In this document: positions 1-10,198 of the stretch, in pieces
Layout of the letters: the number at the start of each line of letters is the position of its first letter
How positions within the stretch are numbered: the first letter of the stretch is position 1
Program-made: the position numbers and the translations under genes
NCBI GenBank assembly: GCA_030827315.1
Contig: JAURER010000001.1
Location: 62,001-126,000, forward strand
Direction of reading: 5' to 3'
Length of the DNA: 64,000 nucleotides
Origin: Gemmatimonadota bacterium
Lineage (GTDB): Bacteria > Gemmatimonadota > Gemmatimonadetes > Longimicrobiales > Gaopeijiaceae
The notes under the pieces: generated by a model
Database searches by the model: none
The model's input: only the letters and a program-made list of their open reading frames with translations
What the model was told of the DNA's origin: nothing

Positions 1-1128
1 ATCGAGGGCGGTGAGATCACCGACGACCAGCGCATCCGCGCGTCTCTCCAAACGATCCAGACGCTCACCCAAGCGGGCGCGCGCGTCGTGCTCCTTTCGC
101 ACCTCGGCCGTCCGAAGGGAAAGCCGAGCCCGGACTTCTCGCTCGCGCCCGTCGCGCGGAGGCTCGACGAGCTGCTGGATTGCCCGGTGCGGTTTGTGCC
201 TCACCCGGACGGACCTGAGGCCGCCGCGGCCGTGGGGGGGCTGTCTGACGGCTCCGTGGCGCTTCTCGAGAACACGCGATTCCTCCCCGGGGACACCGAC
301 AACGACCCGGGGCTGGCCGCGTCCTGGGCCGCCCTCGGGGACCTCTTCGTGAACGACGCGTTCGGGGCGGCGCACCGAGCCCACGCCTCCACGGCCGGGC
401 TCGCCGAAGCCATGGTTGCGCGTGGCGGCGAGGCCGTCGCCGGGCATCTCATGGCCCGCGAGCTCCGCTTCCTGGAAGAGGCGCTGCGCGACCCCGAGCG
501 CCCGTTCGTCGCCATCGTGGGGGGAGCCAAGATCTCTTCGAAGATCGGGGTCATCTCCGCGCTCCTCCCCCGGGTCGACCGGCTCCTGATCGGCGGCGCC
601 ATGGCCAATACCTTCTTTCGCGCGCTCGGGCTCGACACCGGGGCGTCGCTCGTGGAGGAGGACAGCATCGAGCTCGCACGGCGGCTGATCGAGCAGGGGG
701 GTGAGCGTCTCGTTCTTCCCGTGGACTGCATCGTGGCCGCGGAACTCGACGCGAACGCCGTCACGCGCGCGGTTGCGCGCGAGGACGTGGGCCCTGGCGA
801 TCGCATCCTTGACATCGGTCCCGTGACTCGGGAGCGCTTCTCCGACACGGTCCGGGGCGCCCGTTCCATCGTTTGGAACGGCCCGATGGGGGTGTTCGAG
901 GTGGCTCCCTTCGCCGAAGGTACGGTGCAGGTCGCACGCGCGGTGGCGTCGGCGTGCGACGACGGAGCCATCGGGGTGCTGGGGGGCGGCGACTCGGCCG
1001 CGGCCGCGGAGCGTGCAGGGGTCGTCGACCGACTCACGCACGTATCGACCGGGGGCGGTGCGTCGCTGGAACTTCTGGCCGGCGACGTGCTGCCCGGCGT
1101 GGAATCCCTGACCGACCGGAGCGCGTGA
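1..1128 (+). CDS. pgk: Phosphoglycerate kinase, 5' truncated by window edge
   Basis: Frame 1 is open from base 1 (IEGGEITDDQRI..LLSHLGRPKGKPS..GGAKISSKI..NGPMGVFE..GGGDSAAA); typical PGK motifs. Confidence 0.97.
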   Translation: MEGGEITDDQRIRASLQTIQTLTQAGARVVLLSHLGRPKGKPSPDFSLAPVARRLDELLDCPVRFVPHPDGPEAAAAVGGLSDGSVALLENTRFLPGDTDNDPGLAASWAALGDLFVNDAFGAAHRAHASTAGLAEAMVARGGEAVAGHLMARELRFLEEALRDPERPFVAIVGGAKISSKIGVISALLPRVDRLLIGGAMANTFFRALGLDTGASLVEEDSIELARRLIEQGGERLVLPVDCIVAAELDANAVTRAVAREDVGPGDRILDIGPVTRERFSDTVRGARSIVWNGPMGVFEVAPFAEGTVQVARAVASACDDGAIGVLGGGDSAAAAERAGVVDRLTHVSTGGGASLELLAGDVLPGVESLTDRSA

Positions 1129-1874
1129 TGGCCGTCATCGCGGGAAACTGGAAAATGCACATGGGTCCGGCGCGCGCGCGCGCGTTCTTCGACGCGCTGG
1201 ACCTGAGCGGCGTCGGTGACGGGCATGACCTCGTCGTCTTTCCGCCCGCCGTGGCCATCGAGGCTGCCGTGGGCGCCGCGAAGCGGGCCGGCGGCCGCGT
1301 CGGCGTGGGTGTCCAGAACCTGTACTGGATGGACGAGGGGGCCTTCACGGGTGAGACGTCGGCACCCATGGCGGTCGAAGCGGGAGCGGGATTCGCGCTC
1401 GTGGGGCACTCGGAGCGCCGGCACCTCTTCGGCGAGTCCGAGGGGGACACCGCGCTGAAGGTGGGCGCCGCGCGGCGACACGGGCTCGTCCCCGTGCTGT
1501 GTGTCGGTGAGACGCTGGACGAACGTAAGGCGGGGCGGGTCGACGAGGTGGTCCTGCGCCAGCTGAACGCGGCGCTTCCGGCCCTGACCTCCGCGGACCG
1601 CCGCTTCTTCGTCGCGTACGAGCCGGTCTGGGCCATCGGTACCGGTGAGACGGCCACGCCCGCCGACGCCTCCGAGGCCCACGCAACCATCCGGGCGCGC
1701 CTCGTCGACGCGCTGGGGCCAGCGGCGGCCGACGTGCCATTGCTCTACGGCGGCTCGGTGAAGCCCGGGAATGCCGCGGAACTGCTGTCGGCCGACGAGG
1801 TCGACGGAGTGCTCGTCGGAGGAGCGAGTCTCGATCCCGCGTCCTTCGCCGCCATCGCGCGGGCAGCGGGATGA
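1128..1874 (+). CDS. tpiA: Triosephosphate isomerase
   Basis: ATG overlaps pgk stop; GNWKMH, LVGHSERR, AYEPVWAIGTG, LYGGSVKPGNA, DGVLVGGASLD. Confidence 0.98.
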   Translation: MAVIAGNWKMHMGPARARAFFDALDLSGVGDGHDLVVFPPAVAIEAAVGAAKRAGGRVGVGVQNLYWMDEGAFTGETSAPMAVEAGAGFALVGHSERRHLFGESEGDTALKVGAARRHGLVPVLCVGETLDERKAGRVDEVVLRQLNAALPALTSADRRFFVAYEPVWAIGTGETATPADASEAHATIRARLVDALGPAAADVPLLYGGSVKPGNAAELLSADEVDGVLVGGASLDPASFAAIARAAG

Positions 1875-1945
1875 GGGCCGCCGGGCGCCCCGTTGACACC
1901 CCCTCGTGCCCCGTTGACGTTTAACGCCTTACTCAGACGGAAGAC

Positions 1946-2329
1946 GTGACCACGATGTACGGTTTTCTACTCGCCCTCCTCGTCCTGGACGGCATCTTTC
2001 TCTCGGTCGTGATCCTTCTGCAGTCCGGCAAGGGCGGCGGTCTCGCCGCGGTCGGCGGCAGCGGGGGCACGATGGCGGACGGCGTGCTCGGTGGACGGCA
2101 GGCCGCCACGGTGCTCACGCGTTCGACGTGGACTGCGGGCACCATCTTCATGGTCCTCGCGCTCGTGCTGTCCATCATGTCGTCGCGTGCCCGCGCCCCG
2201 GAGTCGGTGATCCAGGTGAATGCACCGGCCGCGCAGACCGCGCCCGAACCCGTCCTTCCCGGCCTCGGCGACCCGCCGGCCGGGGGTGACGCCAACGAGA
2301 GCGGAAATCCGGGCAACGACGGTAACTGA
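1946..2329 (+). CDS. secG: Preprotein translocase subunit SecG
   Basis: LLQSGKGGGLAAVGGSGGTMADGVLGGRQAATVLTRSTWTAGTIFMVLAL; two TM segments; follows tpiA; GTG start. Confidence 0.93.
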   Translation: MTTMYGFLLALLVLDGIFLSVVILLQSGKGGGLAAVGGSGGTMADGVLGGRQAATVLTRSTWTAGTIFMVLALVLSIMSSRARAPESVIQVNAPAAQTAPEPVLPGLGDPPAGGDANESGNPGNDGN

Positions 2330-2418
2330 CCCCGTGCGCCCGGACCGCGAAGAGGTGTCCCTGGCAGCCCGAGACGGCGGACCTTCCGGGGTCCGCCGTT
2401 CCCGTTTTCCCTCCACCC

Positions 2419-3423
2419 ATGGCTGAGCACGACGCGCACGGTCTCGGTCGCGCGGAACTCCACCAGCTCTACCGAGCCCTGGTCCTGGCGAAGAGCGCCG
2501 ACGCGAGCCTCGATTCCCTGCACCGAACCGGGAGCCTCGAGACCTCCGTCGCCTCCCGCCCCGGGCGGAGCGAGGTCGCGGCCGCCGCCGCGTTCGCGCT
2601 TCGCCGGGCCGACGACGGGACCGGGGATCTCATGGTGCTCTCCGGGTCCTCCGCAGGGGCCGTCTTCCTCTTCGGCCTGGACCTCGTCGACTTCTTCCGG
2701 CAGCACCTCGGCCGCGCGACTGGCCCGACCCGTGGGCGCGACGCAGGTGGGAGCTGGCTGGACTTCTCCCGGGGCTTCGTCGGACCCCTGGCTTCGCACG
2801 GTACGATGATCGAGGTCATGGCCGGGGTGACCCTGGCCATGCGGCTCAGGGGCGAGGACCGCGTGGGCGTCGTCCTCTACGGCGCCGAGGCCTCGGCGGC
2901 CGGAGCATGGCACGAAGGTGTGAACTTCGCGGCTGCGCAGTCATGTCCGCTGGTGCTCGTGGTCGAGAACGACGAGTGGGGATCGAACCGCGGCGTTCCG
3001 AGGAGCTCCCGCCTGTCGACGTTCCAAGCCAAGGGTCCCGGATACGGGATCGGCTCGGAGTCCGTCGACGCAGCAGACGCGCTCGCGGTGTTCGACTCGA
3101 TTCGCCGCGCCACGGGCCTCGCGCGCGCCGGAGACGGCACGCGGCTCGTGGAGGTGCGGTATCCGGTCGACGGGAGCGCCGCGGACCCGACCTGGGTGCT
3201 CCGGACCCGGATGCTCGAGAGCGGGTGGGCGACGACCCAGGAGCTCGATGCCCTCGAGTCCGAGGTCGCCGGGGCGTGCACCGCCGCGTCCGAGCAGGCA
3301 CGCGCCGAGCCCGTGCCCGAAGGCCGCGATGCCGTGCCCGGCGTCTATACCGACGTGGAGCTTCCCGCCCCGTGGACCCGCGCCCTCCATCCCGGCGCCG
3401 CACTCGCCGAGGGAGCATTATGA
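2419..3423 (+). CDS. Pyruvate/2-oxoacid dehydrogenase E1 component alpha subunit, divergent
   Basis: TPP-dependent E1-alpha fold pattern (GGSW..GTMIEVMAGVTLAMRLRGEDRV..WHEGVNFAAAQSCPLVLVVEND) directly upstream of E1 beta and E2. Confidence 0.85.
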   Translation: MAEHDAHGLGRAELHQLYRALVLAKSADASLDSLHRTGSLETSVASRPGRSEVAAAAAFALRRADDGTGDLMVLSGSSAGAVFLFGLDLVDFFRQHLGRATGPTRGRDAGGSWLDFSRGFVGPLASHGTMIEVMAGVTLAMRLRGEDRVGVVLYGAEASAAGAWHEGVNFAAAQSCPLVLVVENDEWGSNRGVPRSSRLSTFQAKGPGYGIGSESVDAADALAVFDSIRRATGLARAGDGTRLVEVRYPVDGSAADPTWVLRTRMLESGWATTQELDALESEVAGACTAASEQARAEPVPEGRDAVPGVYTDVELPAPWTRALHPGAALAEGAL

Positions 3424-4448
3424 CCCGGCTCGCGATCCCGGAGCACCTGCTCAAGACGAGGCGGGGCGAGCCCGTCACCTTCCTCGAGGCGATCAGCGAA
3501 GCCCTGTTCGAAGAGATGGTGCGAGACGAGTCCGTCTTCCTGCTCGGTGAAGACATTGGCGTCTACGGCGGCGCCTTCAAGGTGACGCGCGACTTTCTCG
3601 GCTACTTCGGAGCCAACCGGGTCATCGACACCCCGATCGCCGAGGGCGGCTTCACCGGCGCTGCTGCGGGTGCGGCACACATGGGGCTCCGCCCGGTCGT
3701 CGAGATCCAGTTCATGGACTTCATCTCCCCGGCCTACGACGTCATCACGAACTACATCGCGACGTCGCTGTACCGGGGTGCCGGCCCCATGCCCCTGGTT
3801 ATCCGGGGCCCCGTGGGCGGAGGCAACCGGGGAGGGCCATTCCACTCGCAGAACGTCGAGATGGCGTTCTTCCATACGCCCGGTCTCAAGATCGTCTATC
3901 CCAGCAACCCCCGTGACGCGAAGGGTCTCCTCAAGGCGGCGATCCGGGACGACAATCCGGTCATCTTCGAGGAACACAAGGCGCTCTACCGGGCTCCGGC
4001 GCTCCGTGAGGTCCTTCCCGACGAAGACTACGTCGTTCCGCTCGGCGAGGCCCGTACCGTGCGCGAAGGCAGGGACCTGACCATCGTCACCTACGGCGCC
4101 ATGGTGCACCGTAGCGTCGAGGCTGCCGAGCGTCTGGATCGGGACGACGGCCTGTCGGTGGAGGTGATCGACCTGCGCACGCTCCTGCCTCTGGACGACG
4201 ACGCGATCGTCCGCAGCGTCCGGCGGACGGGGCGCCTCCTCGTGGTGCACGAGGACACCCGCACGGGCGGCATTGCGGGCGAGATCGCGATGCGGGTCAA
4301 CGAAAAGGCGTTCGAGTGGCTGGACGGTCCGATCCTGCGCGTGACCGCGATCGATGCGCCGGTGCCTTACTCAGGCTCGCTGGAGGATTACTTTCTACCG
4401 CAGACCGAAGACGTCGTGAAGGCGTCCCGGTATCTTGCGGCCTACTAA
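3420..4448 (+). CDS. Pyruvate/2-oxoacid dehydrogenase E1 component beta subunit
   Basis: EDIGVYGGAFKVTRDFLGYFG..RVIDTPIAEGGFTGAAAGAAHMGLRPVVEIQFMDF; ATG overlaps E1 alpha stop. Confidence 0.96.
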   Translation: MTRLAIPEHLLKTRRGEPVTFLEAISEALFEEMVRDESVFLLGEDIGVYGGAFKVTRDFLGYFGANRVIDTPIAEGGFTGAAAGAAHMGLRPVVEIQFMDFISPAYDVITNYIATSLYRGAGPMPLVIRGPVGGGNRGGPFHSQNVEMAFFHTPGLKIVYPSNPRDAKGLLKAAIRDDNPVIFEEHKALYRAPALREVLPDEDYVVPLGEARTVREGRDLTIVTYGAMVHRSVEAAERLDRDDGLSVEVIDLRTLLPLDDDAIVRSVRRTGRLLVVHEDTRTGGIAGEIAMRVNEKAFEWLDGPILRVTAIDAPVPYSGSLEDYFLPQTEDVVKASRYLAAY

Positions 4449-4469
4449 ACCAACGCGGAGTGATCGAGC

Positions 4470-5831
4470 GTGGCTCGGATTGAAGTTCCCATGCCCCAGA
4501 TGGGTGAATCCATCGCCGAGGGCACCGTCTCGCAGTGGCTCAAGCAGGTCGGCGATGCGGTCGAGCGCGACGAGCCGATCCTGGAAATTTCCACGGACAA
4601 GGTCGACGCCGAGATTCCCGCCCCGTCGTCCGGGACCCTGGTCGAGATCGTCGTGCAGGAAGGGGAGACGGTCGAGGTCGGAACGGTCGTAGCGTACATC
4701 GACACCGAGGCCGGGGCCGCGGTGGCCGCTGCGCCTGCGGCGCCGTCCGCGCCCGTGCAGAGCGAGGCACCGCCCGCACCCGCCGCACCCGCCGCTCCGG
4801 CTGCACCGGCGGCACCGGTCGCCGGTGGCGACGAGAGCGCCGAAGATCGACTGCGCACGCGATCGACGCCGGTCGTCCGCAAGATCGCGGAAGAGCACGG
4901 TGTGGACATCGCCGCCGTCGCCGGGACCGGGCATGCGGGCCGCGTCACGAAGCAGGACATCCTCGGGTTCATCGAGACCGGTGGCGCCGCGGCTCAGGCC
5001 CCGGTGGCTGCCGCGGCTCCCGCGCCGCAGGCGTCCGCGCCGGCGCCCGCGGTGAGCCGGGGGGCGCCCACGGACCTCTGGGCGTCGTTCTACCGCGAGG
5101 TCCAGCATCCGGAGTACCCGGTACGAGCGGCGGACCGCGTCGAGCCGATGGACAAGATTCGTCGTCTCACGGCGGAGCACATGGTGCTCGCCAAGCGCGT
5201 GGCTCCCCACGTGCACTCGTTCATCGAGATCGACTTCTCCTCCATCGACCGGGTGCGCTCGGACATGAAGGCCAAGTGGGCTCAGCAGGGTGCGAAGGTC
5301 AGCTACACGGCCTTCGTCGCCTGGGCGATCTCGCGGGTGCTCACGGAGTTCCCCATGGTCAACGCCGCGGTCTCGGGGAACAACGTGATCTACCGGGGCA
5401 ACGTGAACCTCGGGATGGCGGTCGACCTCAACCCCGGCCTCATCGTACCTGTGGTGCGCGACGCGAACCACTTGAGCCTCGTGGGGATCGGCAACAAGAT
5501 CGTCGACCTCGCGACCCGGGCCCGCGACCGGAAGCTCAGCCCGGACGAGATCCAGGGAGCGACCTTCTCGGTCACCAACCCCGGCGTGCTGGGCACGATG
5601 GTCGGGCTTCCGGTGATCCCGAAGGGTACCTCCGCGATTCTCGGCACCGGTTCGATCGAGAAGCGGGTCGTCGTGGTCACCGACCCGGAGACCGGCGCCG
5701 ATTCGATGGCGATCCGGAAGCGCTCGCTGTTCTCGCTCGGGTACGACCACCGCATCGTGGACGGCGCGGATGCAGCGCGCTTCCTGTCCCGCCTCAAGGA
5801 GATGCTCGAGAGCTTCCCCGAGGACGCGTGA
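4470..5831 (+). CDS. Dihydrolipoamide acyltransferase (E2) of 2-oxoacid dehydrogenase complex
   Basis: Lipoyl domain (LEISTDKVDAEIPAP), Ala/Pro linker, E3-binding domain, catalytic GYDHRIVDGADAARFL. Confidence 0.97.
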   Translation: MARIEVPMPQMGESIAEGTVSQWLKQVGDAVERDEPILEISTDKVDAEIPAPSSGTLVEIVVQEGETVEVGTVVAYIDTEAGAAVAAAPAAPSAPVQSEAPPAPAAPAAPAAPAAPVAGGDESAEDRLRTRSTPVVRKIAEEHGVDIAAVAGTGHAGRVTKQDILGFIETGGAAAQAPVAAAAPAPQASAPAPAVSRGAPTDLWASFYREVQHPEYPVRAADRVEPMDKIRRLTAEHMVLAKRVAPHVHSFIEIDFSSIDRVRSDMKAKWAQQGAKVSYTAFVAWAISRVLTEFPMVNAAVSGNNVIYRGNVNLGMAVDLNPGLIVPVVRDANHLSLVGIGNKIVDLATRARDRKLSPDEIQGATFSVTNPGVLGTMVGLPVIPKGTSAILGTGSIEKRVVVVTDPETGADSMAIRKRSLFSLGYDHRIVDGADAARFLSRLKEMLESFPEDA

Positions 5832-5982
5832 CCGTCTGCGCGCCGCCCGCCAGCGACGCCCCCGGAGCCGTCCGGCTTGCGGGGGCGTCTCCGCATGCGC
5901 GCGCGACGCACCCGAGACGGCGGCGGAGGGTGTCCCGGCGGTGGCGACCGGGCTGGTGCGGGTGGCCTCGCCGAGCGTGACG

Positions 5983-6660
5983 ATGCGGCGCCCCCTCTCC
6001 GTTCTCGACCTCGGCACCGTTCCGTACGGCGAGGCGCTCGAAGCCCAGCGCGACCTGGTCGGCCGTCGCCGCGCCGGGGAGGTGTCCGACACACTCATGC
6101 TGCTCGAGCATCCGCATGTGATCACCCTCGGATCCAGCGCGGACGCGGCGCACATCCTCGTGGACGAGGTGGAGCGCGCCCGTCGCGGGATCGAGCTCTT
6201 CGACGTGGGGCGGGGAGGGGACGTGACCTACCATGGGCCCGGTCAACTCGTCGCGTATCCGATCCTCGACCTCAAGCCGGATCGGAAGGATCTCCACCGG
6301 TACCTCCGGGATCTCGAGGACGTCCTCGCCGGGGTCGCGCGCGACTTCGGAGTGGCGGCGACCCGCAGCGAGTCGGGCACCGGCGTCTGGACGGAGCTCG
6401 GGAAGCTCGCCGCCATCGGGGTGCGCGTTTCGTCGGGGTGGATCACCTCGCACGGCGTCGCGCTGAACGTGACGTCGGACCTGAGCTACTTCCAAACCAT
6501 CGTACCGTGCGGGATCCGGGACCGCACAGTGACGTCGCTCGCACGTGAACTCGGTTCGGCCCCCGAGGCCGCGCTGGTTCGGACCGCCTTCGTCCGAAAC
6601 TTCGCTCGTGTGTTCGGACACGATATTCCTGTTGGATGGACAACAGTAAAAACCGGCTGA
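5983..6660 (+). CDS. lipB: Lipoyl(octanoyl) transferase
   Basis: RGGDVTYHGPGQLVAYPILDL, GKLAAIGVRVSSGWITSHGVALNV, PCGI; follows E2. Confidence 0.95.
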   Translation: MRRPLSVLDLGTVPYGEALEAQRDLVGRRRAGEVSDTLMLLEHPHVITLGSSADAAHILVDEVERARRGIELFDVGRGGDVTYHGPGQLVAYPILDLKPDRKDLHRYLRDLEDVLAGVARDFGVAATRSESGTGVWTELGKLAAIGVRVSSGWITSHGVALNVTSDLSYFQTIVPCGIRDRTVTSLARELGSAPEAALVRTAFVRNFARVFGHDIPVGWTTVKTG

Positions 6661-6784
6661 CACCGGGGGGACCCGGGGGGGCGCGTCGGGATTTCCTCAA
6701 GTTCTCGATGGTACGATCCCCGAAATCCGGAACGGGGCCGCCGGTGGATTCATATGTTTGTGCGTTCCCCGAACACGTTACGAA

Positions 6785-6859
6785 GAAACGGATGACGGCT
6801 ATCGCAAAGCGTTGAAAAACAACGATTTGCGCCGTGTGTTCACCATCGACATCCGTTTC
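6785..6859. other. Nested imperfect hairpin (candidate structured RNA or element) in the lipB-rnhA intergenic region
   Basis: GAAACGGATG(6785-6794) pairs with CATCCGTTTC(6850-6859); ACGG/CCGT; CGCAAA-g-CGTTG-AAAAA-CAACG-a-TTTGCG inside. Confidence 0.55.
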
Positions 6860-7248
6860 CGCCGCGTGGGGTTGCCTTTCGCGGCCGCGGACTGCATCTA
6901 TCGATCACGGTTCGGATGCGGCTCTTCGAGTTCGATGGCGTTGGTCATCCCTCACGAGGAATCCGAAACGTGAGTTGCCGGGCGCGACGGCGCAGCGGTG
7001 ACACGGTGATCCGGAGCTTGGGATATCCGGTGAGCCCGACGGGGGAGGTCGCTGGCCCCCGACGAACAGCCCCACGGAACGAGCTCGGGGCACCTCCGGT
7101 CGCGGACCGCGCGACGGCAACGGAGGCAAGGGAGACAGGTCCAGCCGCCTTCACGAAGGCGGGCCCAGGCAACGGACTCGATCCCGCCAGCGCAGCAGGG
7201 TGACTGGACGAAGGACGTGACCTTCGCCTCAGACCCTCGAGACAGAGG

Positions 7249-7282
7249 CGGCCCGGGTTGCAGCTCGCTGCGACTCGGGCCG
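7249..7282. terminator. Long hairpin downstream of rnhA (candidate terminator, no U tract)
   Basis: CGGCCCG g GT t GCAG ctcg CTGC g AC t CGGGCCG; 25 nt beyond the rnhA stop. Confidence 0.55.
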
Positions 7283-7307
7283 TTTCGCGTGCTGGCACGG
7301 GCCCGAC

Positions 7308-7880
7308 TCAGCCGGGAAAGCGCTCCTCGGGCGGGGCGAATTCCGTGTAGTCGACCAGGTGCCCCTTTCGGCGCCGGCCTTCGAGCCACGCCTCGAAACC
7401 CGAGGGCACGAACCCGTCCGAGTCGGTCTGGTCGGCCGCGGCCCGCGTCGCGAGAAAGTCCGCGTACTCGTTCTCGGGGTGTCCCTCGTGGCCACGTACC
7501 CACTTCGCCACGAAGTCGTGACGACCCAGGAGCTCGTCGAGCCGCTGCCAGAGCTCGACGTTCGCGATGGTCCCGGTCTTCCGTTTCCAGCCGGCCCGCC
7601 TCCAGCCGTGCCGCCACTCGTTGATCCCCTTCACCAGGTACTGACTGTCGGAGGTGAAGACGACGCGGCACGGGCGGCGCAGGCGCCTCAGAACTTCGAT
7701 CGCGCTGCGCAGCGCCATGATGTTGTTCGTGGTGTCGGCCTCGGAAATCCAGTAGTCCCGGCGTTCCCACGCGCCGTCACGCCAGATCTCGAGGATGCCC
7801 GCGGCGCCGCCCGGACTCGCGCGCCCCTTGTTCTGGTTGCCCAGGCACGACTCGTCGGCATGGATGTAGAGGATGTCCAT
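7308..7880 (-). CDS. rnhA: Ribonuclease HI family protein
   Basis: YIHADESCLGNQNKGRASPGGAAGIL..NNIMALRSAIEVLRRL..FTSDSQYLVKGINEW..WVRGHEGHPENEYAD. Confidence 0.93.
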   Translation of the reverse strand: MDILYIHADESCLGNQNKGRASPGGAAGILEIWRDGAWERRDYWISEADTTNNIMALRSAIEVLRRLRRPCRVVFTSDSQYLVKGINEWRHGWRRAGWKRKTGTIANVELWQRLDELLGRHDFVAKWVRGHEGHPENEYADFLATRAAADQTDSDGFVPSGFEAWLEGRRRKGHLVDYTEFAPPEERFPG

Positions 7881-8008
7881 GGAAGAGCAACCTAACCCTG
7901 CGGCGGCACGCCGGAAGACGGCTTGACCCGGTCTCCGACACCGGTAGCTTTGCCCGATCGAGTGCGACGCTGCCGCGTCCCACCTCCGGATCTCACCGAG
8001 GAGCCGCT

Positions 8009-9121
<1,113 letters not shown>

Positions 9122-9275
9122 CCCGCGGTCGGGTCTCTGCGGACGCGTGGGTCGATCGATCGCCGCAAGTCGCTCTCCCCCAACGACTCCAGCAGGCTTG
9201 CGGCCTCCGTGCACGCTTGTTACCGTCTCACCCCTTCCGGCGGAGAGCGCGCCGGGCAACGGTCTTGGAGGGAGA

Positions 9276-9575
9276 ATGACGAAGGCAGACTTGGTCGAGC
9301 AGGTAGCCGAAGCCATCGGTCCTGGGGTCACCAAGAAGGACTGCGCGCTCGTCGTCGACGGATTTCTGAACGCCATCAAGCGTGCCCTCGCCACCGGCGA
9401 GAACATCGAGATCCGTGGCTTCGGCACGTTCAAGGTCCGCAAGCGCAAGACGCGCATGGCCCGGAATCCGCGCACGGGTGATTCCGTAGAAGTGCCCTCC
9501 CGATCCGTGCCGGTCTTCAAGCCCTCCAAGCACCTCCGGGCCCGGGTCGAACGCCTGGACAAGGCCGGCTACTGA
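9276..9575 (+). CDS. HU/IHF family DNA-binding protein
   Basis: MTKADLVEQVAEAIG..ALATGENIEIRGFGTFKVRKRKTRMARNPRTGDSVEVPSRSVPVFKPSK. Confidence 0.96.
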   Translation: MTKADLVEQVAEAIGPGVTKKDCALVVDGFLNAIKRALATGENIEIRGFGTFKVRKRKTRMARNPRTGDSVEVPSRSVPVFKPSKHLRARVERLDKAGY

Positions 9576-9581
9576 GACTCC

Positions 9582-9603
9582 GCCCGGCGGTGCCGCGCCG
9601 GGC
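9582..9603 (+). terminator. Hairpin after HU gene
   Basis: GCCCGGC-ggtgccgc-GCCGGGC followed by CCTTTAA. Confidence 0.55.
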
Positions 9604-9605
9604 CC

Positions 9606-9635
9606 TTTAACGTTTCCACGCCGCGCCCGTCTAAT
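9606..9635 (+). promoter_or_regulatory. Candidate ECF-type promoter of the sigma/anti-sigma operon
   Basis: TTTAAC(9606-9611)-N16-CGTC(9628-9631)TAAT; AAC/CGTC architecture typical of ECF autoregulated promoters. Confidence 0.5.
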
Positions 9636-9640
9636 CACTG

Positions 9641-10198
9641 GTGAGTGAGGAACGGCGGACCGGGGCGGAGATGTCCGATGCGGAGCTCGTTCGAAACGCA
9701 CGAACCGGCGATGCCGCCGCTCAGGACGAACTCGTGCGTCGGCACATCGATGCCGCCTACCGGGTCGCCCTGTCTCTTACCAGGGATCCGGACGTTGCCG
9801 CGGACGTGGTTCAGGACGCCTTCGTGAAGGCCTTCGGCTCCCTGGACGGTTTTCGTGGAGACGCATCGTTGAGGACGTGGATCGTCGCAATCACGGCCAA
9901 CGAGGCCCGGGGGTTCTTCCGCAGGAGTCAACGCCGGAAGGAGGCGTCGCTGGACGCCGCCACCGAGGTCGCGTCGGTCCAGCCAGATCCCGCCGAGCGG
10001 GCCGTGACGGAGTCGGAGGCCGCACGGGCGAGGGCGGAGCTGGAAAAGCTGCCGGAGAAGCAGCGACTCTCCGTGACACTCAGGATCGAAGAGGGAATGA
10101 GCTTCAGGGAAATCGGATCCGTGGTCGGGTCCAGCGAGGGTGCGGCCCGGGTGAATTACTTCCACGGCATCCGCCGACTCAGGGAGTTGATGGAATGA
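9641..10198 (+). CDS. RNA polymerase sigma factor, ECF (sigma-70 family)
   Basis: DAELVRNARTGDAAAQDELVRRHIDAAYRVALSLTRDPDVAADVVQDAFVKAF..; region 4 LRIEEGMSFREIGSVVGSSEGAARVNYFHGIRRLRE; GTG 9641 or ATG 9671. Confidence 0.94.
   Translation: MSEERRTGAEMSDAELVRNARTGDAAAQDELVRRHIDAAYRVALSLTRDPDVAADVVQDAFVKAFGSLDGFRGDASLRTWIVAITANEARGFFRRSQRRKEASLDAATEVASVQPDPAERAVTESEAARARAELEKLPEKQRLSVTLRIEEGMSFREIGSVVGSSEGAARVNYFHGIRRLRELME

Noticed and set aside
201-1682. 493-aa minus-strand ORF across pgk/tpiA
   Set aside because: Conflicts with two unambiguous glycolytic genes; composition is typical of GC-rich shadow ORFs.
6758-6973. 71-aa ORF MCVPRTRYEETDDGYRKALKNNDLRRVF..
   Set aside because: Its 5' half is the nested hairpin itself; no recognizable family and no Shine-Dalgarno that I could support.
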